DNA from: Toxorhynchites rutilus septentrionalis
Lineage: Eukaryota > Arthropoda > Insecta > Diptera > Culicidae
DNA: 64,000 bases
Assembly (NCBI RefSeq): GCF_029784135.1
Contig: NC_073745.1
Span: forward strand, 60,141,218 to 60,205,217
Reading direction: 5' to 3'
Below the pieces are notes generated by a model that worked only from the letters and a program-made list of their open reading frames with translations, ran no database searches and had not been told where the DNA came from. Both the position numbers and the translations under genes were made by a program. How positions within the stretch are numbered: position 1 is the first letter of the stretch; each line of letters starts with the position of its first letter. Positions 23,507 to 33,710 of the stretch are shown here, piece by piece.

Positions 23507-24250
23507 GAAAGCAAGCTTAGTACTGTACAGTTTTCTTTGTGCATATTTTGGGAACGCTTTGTGAAGCTGCATTGGAGCTTGAATGATAATACACTCATCT
23601 ATTAATTTAATTCAAGAGATTCCAAAGTGATTACATAGCTAAATAAAATGAACTAAAGCAAAGTAATCGAAAAAGAATTTACAAAATGGTTAGTTACCTA
23701 CGTACATAGTGTCAACAGAATATTGTTTTCTTTTTTCGCGGCGTATTACACAAGGATTTTCCTAAGAGGATTGAAATATTGAATATTGGATATTTTCCTA
23801 AATGGATTGAAATGAAGAAGTTTGGGTCTGACGTATAACTTCATTCTGGGAAAGGAGTCTTTTGCCCGAAATAGTTTGGAAATCACTGCTTTAAAGGAAC
23901 TAAGTTCCACTGGGATTCCACTCGGTTTAGAAGTTATTAGTTTACCCGCCGCGTTTCTTCTTTTCCTTTAAATTGTTTTTTTAAATTTATGTTTGTAAGT
24001 ATCCACTACCAGAGGGCTCCTTATGAGCCTTTTGGTGTGGGGATCAGTGGAGGGTATAAAAAAAAGGAAAAAACTAGACATCAAACTAAAGTGAAACCAT
24101 GTAATGTGTAATAATGTCTGATTTGTCGAACTCCATTATTTTCATATCATGTTTCCTAGTAATTTTACAGTTTTCGTGAAAATGGGATTTCAAGACCCAA
24201 ACAGGCCAATAAGAAAAGCCCAGAGGGCCGCAGGTTAAGTATAGCTGATA
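23507..24250. other. no gene; probable decayed hAT end
   Basis: At about 23867-23885 GTTTGGAAATCACTG resembles, on the other strand, another hAT-type end (CAGTGATTTCCAAAC), with no partner found. 24000-24065 contains a mixed-composition segment followed by an A-rich run, which could be the 3' end of an old retroelement, but this is not shown. Confidence 0.3.
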
Positions 24251-25545
24251 AAGGGTGTGTCACATCATATTGCATCACGGAAAAAACGCTGTAGAAATTC
24301 GCCCAGTAGACCGATTCTTTTGAAAATTTTAGACAGTAAAATAAAAACTATTAAACAACTTTTGGCATTTTCTTTTTATTCATACTTCGAGCCCAAGCCC
24401 GTATGCTCGCACCTTCCTCTTTACCCCGTCCATAAGGTTCTGTACAACGTCAGGTTGTAGTTTTTTTTGAACAGAAATCTATTTTCTCTTGAAGTCCGCC
24501 TCCGATTTGACAACTTTTGGGTTCTTCCGGAGGGCCTGCTTCATAATCGCCCAATATTTCTCTATTGGGCGAAGCTCCGGCGCGTTGGGCGGGTTCATTT
24601 CCTTTGGCACGAAGGTGACCCCGTTGGCTTCGTACCACTCCAACACGTCCTTTGAATAGTGGCACGAAGCGAGATCCGGCCAGAAGATGGTCGGGCCCTC
24701 GTGCTGCTTCAATTGTGGTAGTAAGCGCTTCTGTAGGCACTCCTTAAGGTAAACCTGCCCGTTTACCGTGCCGGTCATCACGAAGGGGGCGCTCCGCTTT
24801 CCGCAAGAGCAGATCGCTTGCCACACCATGTACGTTTTGGCAAACTTGGATAGTTGCTGCTTGCGAATCTCCTCCGGAACGCTGACATTGTCCTCTGCGG
24901 AGAAGAACAACAGGCCCGGCAGCTGACGAAAGTCCGCTTTGACGTAGGTTTCGTCGTCCATTACCAGGCAATGCGGCTTCGTCAGAATTTCGGTGTACAG
25001 CTTCCGGGCTCGCGTCTTCCCCACCATGTTTTGCCTTTCGTCGCGGTTAAGAGCCTTCTGAACCTTGTATGTACGCAGGCCCTCCCGCTGCTTGGTCCGC
25101 TGGACGAATGAATTTGACAAATTCAGCTTATTGGCGACATCCCGGACCGAACTTCTCGGATCACGTCTAAACTGCTTAACTACGCGCTTGTGATCTTATT
25201 CACTGACGGAGCATCCATTTTTGCCGTTCTTCACCTTCCGGTCGATGGTTAGGTTCTCGAAGTATCGTTTTAGTACTCTGCTGACCGTGGATTGGACGAT
25301 TCCCAGCATCTTACCGATGTCCCGATGTGACAACTCCGGATTCTCGAAATGAGTGCACAGGATTAATTCACGACGCTCTTTTTCGTTCGACGACATTTTT
25401 CCAAATTTACGAATTGACAGTGAAGCATGGCCAACGTGATCTATACACTCTTATCTGATTATAAGCGAAAGCTGAAGATATAATTCCTAAAAATTAAATT
25501 TCTACAGCGTTTTTTCCGTGATGCAATTTGATTTGACACACCCTT
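24251..25545 (-). mobile_element. ITmD37E transposon, 1295 bp, nearly intact
   Basis: The terminal inverted repeats are 49 bp with two mismatches (24251-24299 and 25497-25545; both start AAGGGTGTGTCA), and TA lies outside both (24249-24250, 25546-25547). The only gene inside is a DD37E transposase on the minus strand that is open except for one stop. ITmD37E is a branch of the IS630-Tc1-mariner superfamily described from mosquitoes. Near-identical ends and an almost unbroken frame mean this is among the youngest insertions in the window. It landed 3 bp outside the candidate hAT end at 24247. Confidence 0.93.
24479..25396 (-). pseudogene. DD37E transposase (ITmD37E) with a single nonsense codon
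   Basis: Reads from the Met at 25396 (MSSNEKERRELI) to a stop at 24479, 305 codons. The N-terminal part has an HTH (LSHRDIGKMLGIVQSTVSRVL); the second HTH lies after residue 66; the catalytic core shows VMDDETYV (first Asp), FWPDLASCHYSKD (second Asp) and ELRPIEKYWAIMK (Glu). The second Asp and the Glu are 37 residues apart, which defines the DD37E family. The reading frame continues across 25196-25198 (TAA), which interrupts the protein after NGCSVSE; the downstream residues DHKRVVKQF are in the same frame, so one point change broke the gene. It is flanked by well-kept inverted repeats. Catalytic residues are intact. Confidence 0.93.
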
Positions 25546-27730
25546 TATAGTTTATAATTTCTGACTTTTCTAGAAAAATATTCACAAGAATATACATCTT
25601 ATACGTTTACCCTATTTCCAAATCTAACTTTAACTCTCCTGTACTCGCGCGAAAAATCGTAACTCTGACTGTGCGTGTTTCTGTTATATTGCTATTGTGT
25701 ACTTTTAGGCGTTATTGGTATTCATTTAAAGAAAAAGTTATAATTGAATGAAAAAACTCCAGGAAATCGGTTTGACAGACCGTATGCGCGAGTATAGGAG
25801 GGTTAAGGGTCAAAACTATCATGTATAACGCATTTCAATTGAATTAAATCATTAAACTCGTGTATCAGACGTTACACCAGCACTCGTTTCAAATACACAA
25901 TCACACACCGAAGCGAATCATACGGTTTCGTAAAAAAAGTCCCATTTGGCAGGTGGGACGCGAGAAAAATAACTTAACGCAAGAGCAAAAGGTGTTATGA
26001 TTGATGCAATAAAGCCGTCTTTTGAATAGTGAAAAGATAAAAAAAAGGAACGGCCACCACTCCCATCCGACCTCCGGGGACCGCGTCTCGGCGATGCCAG
26101 CGGTCCCTAGCACTGTCGAAGAGACCCTTGTTAATGCATTTGCGTTCGCTCGTGTCGCCGCTCGCATTCGTTTTTCTTTTAATCTGATGCGCGGCGTCGC
26201 CTTTCATATTCTCATTGCACACGCACATGTGTGTGTATCAGTGGATACAACACGAGCGAACAACACTCAGGAATTGTGTCGTGAATGATCTCTCTCCCTT
26301 TGAGATGATGGGAGTGGAGAGGAGGCCTGTTCAAAAGAAGCTTTTTGTTGGTCGTCGGGAGGTGCGAGGGCAGCGGGGTTTCAGCGAGTAATGAACAAAA
26401 AGAAAACAAACATCGGGGTACCGGCGAATGTTGGTCCGGCACAATGGGGCTTTTGATTCTTCAATGTGAAAAAAGGTTGAATGCCAATGGTACCTCACTA
26501 CAAAGATCAAATGGCTGCGTACGTCCTGTGTCGGGGGATGTGATTTAGCCAATTCAAGTCTGCGGCCCAGCCATTCAAATCAGTTCGAACAATAAAGCCG
26601 CTTGAGATTCCTCAAAACTGTGATATCACAATACCTCGATTATCCAGATAAATGTAACATTTCTCTTAATCGCGTCGCACCTTCAGCCCTGAAACATCCA
26701 AGAATACATCCAAGCTGATCCGACAGAGATCGGCCGAAGCAAAGAAAAGATATTAATCACTCGGGCTATTCATACAAATACGTCGGCCAGTTCCATCGGC
26801 ACACAAACGGTTGAAATGGAAATTAAGGAAAGCCATCAGGTTGAGGCCACCCAACCGTCAAGCCACGACCCTTCTCCATCCAGTCGACAGATGAATACAA
26901 GACGCTAAATGGATTCAGATCGTCCGAACATATGTGTACAAGGGGGTTCTCGAACCACTTACGGGTAGAGATTTGGCAACGGCTCGAAGTGTGGTGTCAA
27001 TCACAGGAATAGGATATTCCCGATAGCGATCTTAATCGAGCCAGACAGAGTGGCAGCGGTCGTGAATTGCAAGATGCTCGTGTTCGGCGTGTCCGTGCCC
27101 AACTTATTTACGGGGATAACAATCTTAACGTGTGTCGTTCCGAAATTATCATTAAGAACTGTAAACAAATGATAGGGAATCCTCTCCTACAACCGGTGAA
27201 TTCCACCGGTAAACATTCTAGCCATTCTCGGGTCGTCTTCACACCTCCGATTTTCACTAAGCAGATCCTCCATCATCAACATGGGATTCTGTTACCAGGT
27301 TCCCCCCTCACTTAAATTCGACTCGCCATTATTCGTCGCAAACAAAATCTCCCCCGCGAGAAATCGTTGGAGTTTTATTCCGTACACACACACAACAAAA
27401 GTGGAAAGACAAAGATAATTGGGAATTATGGGTGTCATAAGTTGATTCGTTTCGCAGCTTTTCTCCCCTCGCCAGTTCGCAAATACTGGTATCGAATTTT
27501 TGTGCTCCCCGTTCCCAACTTTCTGCTCTGAGGGGGAAACATATTTGTTAAGAAGATTATATGGAGTAAGCTTCCTATTCGGATTTCTCCTTGAAGCAGC
27601 TTCCTGCTTGGTCCGTGTCCGGAAGGATGGGGACTTGAAGAGCCCTTCAGTCCGATTGTTATGACAGGTGGTAATGTTTTTTTTCTGATTGATTTTTTAT
27701 ACGAATCTTAATATTCAAACTCCTCACTCT
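25546..27730. other. TE-poor, GC-richer island; no gene shown
   Basis: From about 25860 to 27640 base composition is balanced and none of the dispersed repeats seen elsewhere appear. Frames up to 96 codons occur on both strands without similarity to known proteins. CA-rich steps lie at 26215-26240. Conserved regulatory or intronic DNA is plausible but only inferred. Confidence 0.4.
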
Positions 27731-28592
27731 ATCAAATTAGGGAGATAGTACACTATGGAAACTTGATAAAATCAAAAACAAAATTTCACCCAAACTAGCG
27801 TTGGCAGAAAAAATGTCATCTTTGGCAGAAATGATGCCATTTAGTGTGCTGGAGAGTCAAATGAACAAATAATGAGCTGTTTTAAAAGCTTGAAAATGGT
27901 TTGTATGTATGCGTGCAGACATCTTTTTCTGTTTTCTTTTCTCATTTCATTTGGGATTGTGCAAAAAAAAGGTCCATGCGACGTCAATGGGGATCGAACC
28001 AAGGCCGGCTGGAATGCAAAGCTATTTTACACGACCACGCTATCCACATGGCTAATGATGCTTCAGAAGATGTTCAGCAAATACGTGATAATATTGCACC
28101 TGATTATAAAATGATGTTGGGAAGTGTTTTCTAAGAGTAAGAAAGGAGCGCACGAAGGAGAACAATATCTATCTCGGTCTGGGCCGTGTATGTGGTAAAG
28201 TATGCGGAAAGCTTATTTGTCTTTTGTTTCACTCGCTCGTATTAATCTTGTATTGCTGTACCATGTATATTATACAAATGCTTACCAGTACTTGTGAGTC
28301 ATGACATTTTCTGTTATGTTATGTCTCATTTAATGTCATAAATCAGGATGGCAAAACATGAGCTAAAAATCAATTTTGGGTGATGGAATGTCTGCTTTAC
28401 CGTAGTTTTTGTCCCAGGTTTGTCCGATGCTTCGTTCCGAAGTAACAAGCCAATTAGTGGACCTAGGCATTTGCTATAGGAGTGCGTGAAAAATGCGCGC
28501 AACGCATACACTGCCGTCCATCCGATTTTAATTGTTTTTTTTTACCAGATTCTCCACAAAATTTCCTGTTATCGTACGTAGGATTTTTTTTT
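27731..28592. other. unassigned DNA around a tRNA-like sequence
   Basis: Apart from the tRNA-like segment at 27974-28050 nothing is recognised. The 77-80 codon frames at 27872-28134 overlap the tRNA-like segment and are not credible genes. Confidence 0.3.
27974..28050 (-). repeat. tRNA-like sequence (tRNA-Ala-type), probable SINE head
   Basis: On the minus strand there is a perfect B box GGTTCGATCC (27991-28000), an A-box-like TAGCGTGGTCG (28032-28042), and CCATGTG at the 5' end pairing with CGCATGG at the 3' end as a 7-bp acceptor stem (one G-T). CTTTGCATT in the middle resembles a tRNA-Ala(UGC) anticodon loop. The D and T stems are poor, so it is more likely a tRNA-derived element or pseudo-tRNA than a working tRNA. 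A run of T follows on that strand. Confidence 0.5.
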
Positions 28593-30049
28593 GACGTAGG
28601 ACTACGTCTTTAATTTCTATATAGGGGGGTCACTTTACGAAAAATGTAACGTTTCTTAAGAGTTTTCAAATGCATATTATGCAGAATCGTTCTTACGATA
28701 TATGTTATAATATATACCATTAGACGACAAATTTATCCAGCATTTTTGTCGCCTGAGACGTGGGAATAATAAAACAAGTGAACAATTTAGCAAATAAAAG
28801 AGGTATGTTTTGCAAGCGGATACCAAGGTAAATCATGTATTATGCATTTTTTCTTCCAACTTCGTTGCCATGAATGTTGTACGTAACACAAAATTGCGTG
28901 CAATAAATCGTTCTATCTAACAAATTAGCAAGCTGTTAAAGTAATCAGATGCAAGTTTTCATGCATCACTCGAACTTCATGCAAGATTTCATCAGAGCAA
29001 CGAGAAAAGTGTCACCCATACAGTTATCGTTCATTAATTAGGAGGAGGCATTGAGATCGGCATATCATCGCATCATAAAAATGAAACGAAATTAAATATT
29101 AATATTCTCAATGACTCAATTCCTTCTATGATAAATAGAGCAGTAGAACCAATACGACTTGATTGTGATAGTCTGCAAACGAACATAATTTTTCCGAAGA
29201 AGCTACTGCTCCCGATGCCTAATAATAAGAATAAAACAATAGAAAGAAATCACAATACCAAAGCCATCCATTAAAAATAAAGCAACTTCATGATTTCATG
29301 TGTATTTTACCTCAAAATATCACGAAACCGTGAGTTTCAACTTGTTTTTTTCGTTTCTTCCCCATAAATTCCATATTCAATGTATTTATGACGGTATAAT
29401 TTTTTTTTGTTTACCGTTCCACATATACTTCATCTACCATTCCATCCTGTTATGTGTCCCACTGATATTCATTAATCATTTTCAGTTACACAATTGAACT
29501 TCCAGAAGTTTATTGTCTTTCTTTGTTCTTTACAAACCGTTTGAAGTGCTGCTATTGAGAGTTTCAAAAGAGTTAAACTAATAGATTTCTGAACAATGAA
29601 AAGAATTACATTTAAAATAACCAAGTGTTCTGAACAATCAAATCCCTACGGCAAACTTCCGTCCGTAGCCGTTGGTTCAGACCCTTCTACTTTTTTTTTG
29701 AAAATTAAATTTTGGTGAATATTTTTGAAGCAAAAACGCAAAGAATGTCGTCATTTTGATAAAAATCAATATTTCGAAAAAAATCCTACGTACGACGGCA
29801 GGAAATATATCTAAGATCTCGTAAAAAAAAGAGTGCCTTGAAATCGGTCCACAAGAAAGTCTTGTAGAACTCCCTCCAGTGTTGTTTTGGCTGCAAGGGT
29901 TTAACATACCCGTTGCGGCTATCCAGGGGACAGTCCAATTAACACAATTTTTTTTGTTTGTTATGTATAATATACCTAAGAAAACTGTGATATCAGATTA
30001 ATCATAGCAATTCATTTTCCCGTTGAAAAAATCGCGAAAATCATATACT
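28593..30049. other. palindrome core, then AT-rich DNA without genes
   Basis: 28593-28608 is an exact GACGTAGGACTACGTC followed by a TTTCTATATAGGGG block like that flanking other copies. The remainder is AT-rich, has no frame with similarity, and has no visible tandem array. Confidence 0.4.
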
Positions 30050-31400
30050 TTTAAGGTGTTCATACCCCCTCAGGGGGAATCTCGGTCGGGAAGGATTTTT
30101 TTTTGCATTTTAGGGAAGCTTTTGTCCTTAGAAATGTAGTCTTAAAAGGATTTTTTTACAGCCAAAAATATGAGGTCACCTCAAAGGATATAAGATTGCT
30201 GTACGGGTTTTTAAACGCGTTTTTCTCGAAACTATGTTTTTTCACATGGTGGTATCGATATCTCAAAATCTACTCGACCGATTTGGCTGAAATTTTTTAT
30301 CAGCATGTAAAAATGAACTGACACAGCTGTTTTTGATATCTCATCAAGCCCTTTCATTTGATACCCATATTTATTGGGTTCTGAGCAGTGTTGCCACATA
30401 TACAGATTTTTCTGTGATGATACAGATTTTCAGCATGATTTTTGGCCAAGAATCTGTATAATCTGATTACAGATTATTGGAAATTCATGCTGATTTTATA
30501 CAGATTTTTTAACAAGATAAACTTATTGTTAAATATTTGATCATTTTACGCAACAAAACTCAATCAGACAATTCGAACAGTAGTGAACTGAACTATTTTT
30601 GCTACTGTCAAATGTGTCAAATATAATATTGAGAGAAATCGTATTTTTTTTTCGCAACAAAACAAAACTTTGAAACCGTCTAACTAAAGAAACTGTGAAA
30701 GCAAAATCAAATCGAAACTTTTTGTTAAAACCCGAGGGAGAAGTTCCTCAGTACAGTTGTCAAACCACATCAAGGCTAAATTCTGCAAGACCATGTATAA
30801 ACACCACGATGAAAGCGAGGATTAAATAAATGTTTATAACGCGAAACTAAATGAAATAAATTCTTAGTCGGTTTTCCCTAAAAATACATTTTATATTATT
30901 TTTTTATTTTTTATTTGGCATTATGCTATGTATTTAAAATTCTTAATCTAAGATATTACTCATCTTTTTTTCGAAAAACAATTGCACAGTATACTTTTTT
31001 ATACGTCTGAAAATTGAGAAATAGTCTTATTCAGAAAATTACTGATAAGCTACTGTATATACTGTTATCACAAGCTTAAAATAATGATAAGCAGAATATA
31101 TACACTTTACTACAATTATGCAATTATTACTTCGTACTTAAATCTAACGCAATAGTCTTATCAGGTGCAAAATCCGCAATACAGATTCCAATACAGATGT
31201 TCTATATTCTCTACAGATAAAAAAGATTTTTTAGCTCGGAAATACAGATTTCAATGTGGCAACATTGGTTCTGAGAAATATGTTATCCGCCATTTTGTAG
31301 TGGCCGCCATCTTAAATTTGCATTTTTCATAAATAACTGTATTCTACTAGTCAAGCCCCTTCATTTTATACACATATTAGCTGTTCAACATGGAATTATT
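30050..31400 (+). repeat. dispersed repeat split by a hAT MITE
   Basis: 30055-30385 matches 18366-18665 (GGTCACCTCAA.GGATATA, TTGCTGTACG, TGGTATCGATATCTCA), and 31268-31400 continues the same unit after the inserted element. The MITE and one copy of its 8-bp target duplication account for the gap. Confidence 0.65.
30386..31267. mobile_element. hAT-type MITE, 882 bp, 8-bp target duplication
   Basis: The left end is CAGTGTTGCCACATATACAG and the right end on the other strand is CAATGTTGCCACATTGAAAT. GTTCTGAG is repeated exactly outside both ends (30378-30385 and 31268-31275), an 8-bp duplication typical of hAT elements. TACAGATT or AATCTGTA motifs are reiterated near both ends, as hAT subterminal binding sites are. 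There is no transposase frame, so it depended on an element elsewhere. Confidence 0.88.
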
Positions 31401-31429
31401 ATACAAATTATTAAAAATTTCCGAAAATC

Positions 31430-31525
31430 AAAAATAAAATACTCCGGATAATCGAGTCTAAAATTCCGGACAATCGAATCCCGGAAAATCGAGTCTCCAG
31501 ATAATCGAGTCCAACCTGTATTTGA
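31430..31525 (-). repeat. fragment of a GACTCGATTATCCGG element
   Basis: Four CGGA or CAGA..AATCGA(G/A)TC motifs lie in tandem-like order, ending near ACCTGTA. Related GACTCGATTATATACAG ends occur at 34350-34378 and 50455-50478. This looks like the end of a TA-inserting (Tc1/pogo-type) non-autonomous family. Confidence 0.45.
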
Positions 31526-31569
31526 ATTCAAATGTTTCTTGGGTGACTATTTGTCAAGTTTTGGTAAAA

Positions 31570-32215
31570 AATCCTCACATACAGACGACTTAAATGGTTA
31601 AAGCTCCTCATCCTACACCATCTCACATCGGAAGACGTCTGAGTTTTGCCAAAGCTCACATGAACCGACAGTGGGACACGGTATTTTGTGACAAAAAATG
31701 TTTCCAAAAGAATACATTTTGCTATATATTATAACGGAGAGTTCTTCAATGTATAGGTTATCTTCACTGACGAAAACAAGTTCAATCTGGATGGTCCTGA
31801 TGGTTTCAACGGGTACTGGCGTGATTTACGGAAGAAGGAACAGTATTCTTCAACCAGGAATTTTGGCGGAGGCTCGTGCATGGTTTGGGCGGGATTCCGT
31901 CCGGAAAGCTGAAAAGATAGCTTTCACATCATTCAAGGATTACATACATGTTCTGGAATCCTCGCTCCTACCGTTTTTGCGTGGATAACGTCACAAAACA
32001 ATGCAGCAGAACAATGTTACTATTCATACGAGCAAGGAAACTAAGCAATGGATTAATGATCACAAGCTTATTTTTTTTGACTGGCCGATTTGCTCTCCAA
32101 ACTTGAATCCTGTTGAAAATCTTAGGGGGATCCTTGAACGTAGAATCTACACTGAGGGAAAACGATTGAAGAGCTCAAGGTCGCTATTTCGTAATCATGG
32201 AAAAATATAGAGAAA
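31570..32215 (+). pseudogene. Tc1 transposase relic with an intron-like insert
   Basis: Reads MVKAPHPTPSHIGRRL and AKAHMNRQWDT up to 31680, then after a 76-bp interruption VIFTDENKFNLDGPDG and YSSTRNFGGGSCMVW. After a frame shift near 31890 it continues as KIAFTSFKDY and LESSLLPFL, then FDWPICSPNLNPVENLRGIL. The first catalytic Asp (TDE) and the Glu (PVEN) are visible; the second Asp is lost in NNVTIH (usually QDNA.IH). It is the same family branch as the transposase at 20478-21490. The N-terminal DNA-binding part is missing. The interruption (31681-31756) begins GT and ends AG and its removal joins the frame exactly, see the separate entry. Confidence 0.85.
31681..31756 (+). other. 76-bp GT-AG intron-like segment in a Tc1 relic
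   Basis: The segment starts GTATTTTGTG and ends CTTCAATGTATAG. Leaving it out joins ACG to GTTATCTTCACTGAC without a frame change, giving an uninterrupted match to the Tc1 DE.VIFSDE region. TATAAC about 25 bp before the end could be a branch site. The donor GTATTT is weak. It could instead be a chance insertion. Confidence 0.5.
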
Positions 32216-33199
32216 TCCGTTCAGCAGAATTGGGTAAATAGTATTCCAACACGAATTTTCCGGATTATTAACCATCTCGTCATCTCGAAAAAATTGTTTT
32301 GGCCGAAATCGACCTTTTGGGACTTTTGATTTTTTTTTCGAGATGACACCATATCTCAACGTTTTATGCATTTTTAAGTCATTTGGGATCGAAAAACAAT
32401 TTCGATTTTCCAAATTTCCTTTAAACACCAGGTGGTTTTTTTCAAATATCTTCACATAAAATAATTATTTACGCTAGCCGTGCGTAAATTTTTTTCAATG
32501 TTCTTATTGTTTTGTGTATTAAAATAAATGTTCTGTGTGTTTTAGAATGTAAATATGTCGTTTGCATTGATTACATGCCTAGTTCTCACGACCCGTTAAA
32601 GGGTTAGAGAATGAATACTGACTGTATCTGACTTTCGTTCGAACGACTCGACTCAAACATTTTCGAAGAGACATTCTCGTTCTCGTTTGAATCCGTCCGT
32701 ACGCGACTTTTTTCGAATCATTCATTATTTCGATCATTTATGAATATGTTGATGCAATCAGATGAGAGCTCATAATAGATCCAGTCTGACGGACAGATGA
32801 AAAAATGCTGCCTTTAGCCATATTGGCTATCCGTGACCAGCCACAATATTAATTGACACGTTGTTCAGTTTCCTCAATGGAGCAGCGCACATAAAGAAAT
32901 ATGTGGTCATTCGTTTATACAACTTGCACATGTCTCACGCATGAAATACTCATCGACTGGAGGACGATTGATGGCGAGAAGTACCTACTGGGAAGAAATC
33001 ACCGAAGGCGATGGTGAGGGTGATAATATGGTAATCACCGTCGTTGCTCGGCTATAGTCAAGCAAACAGGGCCGTGTTGAATAATGTTGTAATGATGTTT
33101 GAGTGACTCTACCGTTTGTGTCTGTTTGGCATTTTGTTGTGATCTGTAGCAATAATGTTATTTTGTTTATAATTTACTACCATTGCCGGGTCTGCTTTT
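32216..33199. other. no gene recognised
   Basis: Mostly AT-rich DNA, with a mixed-composition part at 32600-33100. Frames are short and without similarity. GGGTTAGAG at 32600 may mark an old TTAA element end, but a partner was not found. Confidence 0.3.
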
Positions 33200-33705
33200 C
33201 GTTAAAACATCAAATGAAGTAACAACACTTGTTACTATGTAATTGTAGAACATATGCGAATTGAATTTTCTCAATTTCCTCCAGAGTTTTCCGAAAAATT
33301 TTCAATAGTCATGTTTGGTTGAAATATGTTTATCATTTTTACGGGACCCTCTCTCCATTTCAGAGGATTTGTATGGTAGCCTTAGATGCAAAAAATTGCG
33401 TTTCATTTGTATGGCAGCTCCCCCTTAGTGAGGGGGTGGAGTGTCTAACCACCGCAAAACCCATTATTGCACCCTAAAACCTCTACATGCCAAATGCCAA
33501 ACTTCGTAATGCAGAAATTTGTGTTTCACTTGTATAGCAGACCGAAAACAACGCACCCCCCCCCCCCCTTAGAGAGTGGGAAGGGGTCTCGAACTATCAT
33601 GAGAACCTACTCCGACTAAAAAAAACTCTTGCATACCAATGTCGATCGGTTCAGTGGTTTATGAGTTCATAAAAATCAGACAGACAGACAGAAATCCATT
33701 TATAT
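33200..33705 (+). repeat. CTGACCCGGC interspersed repeat, copy 2 (5' deleted)
   Basis: Shares with copy 1 the blocks ACAACACTTGT.ACTATGT, TTTCC.GAAAATTTT, GCAGAAATTTGTGTTTCA and C-rich CCCCCTTAGAGAG segments, and ends GACAGACAGACAGAAATCC then TATATATATA. A run of about 14 C lies near 33555-33568. The pogo-like element inserted directly at its terminal TA repeat. Confidence 0.75.
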
Positions 33706-33710
33706 ATATA

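Larger units (their letters stand above)
17617..24247. mobile_element. candidate hAT (Charlie-like) element with nested insertions
   Basis: The left end CAGCGATACTCAACC and the right end (other strand) CAGCTATACTTAACC match at 13 of 15 positions, and both resemble Charlie-type hAT termini. The 8 bp outside the left end (ATCTAGCT, 17609-17616) match at 6 of 8 positions the 8 bp outside the right end (ATATAGTT) once the ITmD37E element, which inserted 3 bp beyond that end, is set aside. No hAT transposase was found; the interior is occupied by later insertions. It could instead be two unrelated hAT ends. Confidence 0.4.

Noticed and set aside
24450..25111. Long frames on both strands inside the ITmD37E element
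   Set aside because: They are shadows of the DD37E transposase frame.
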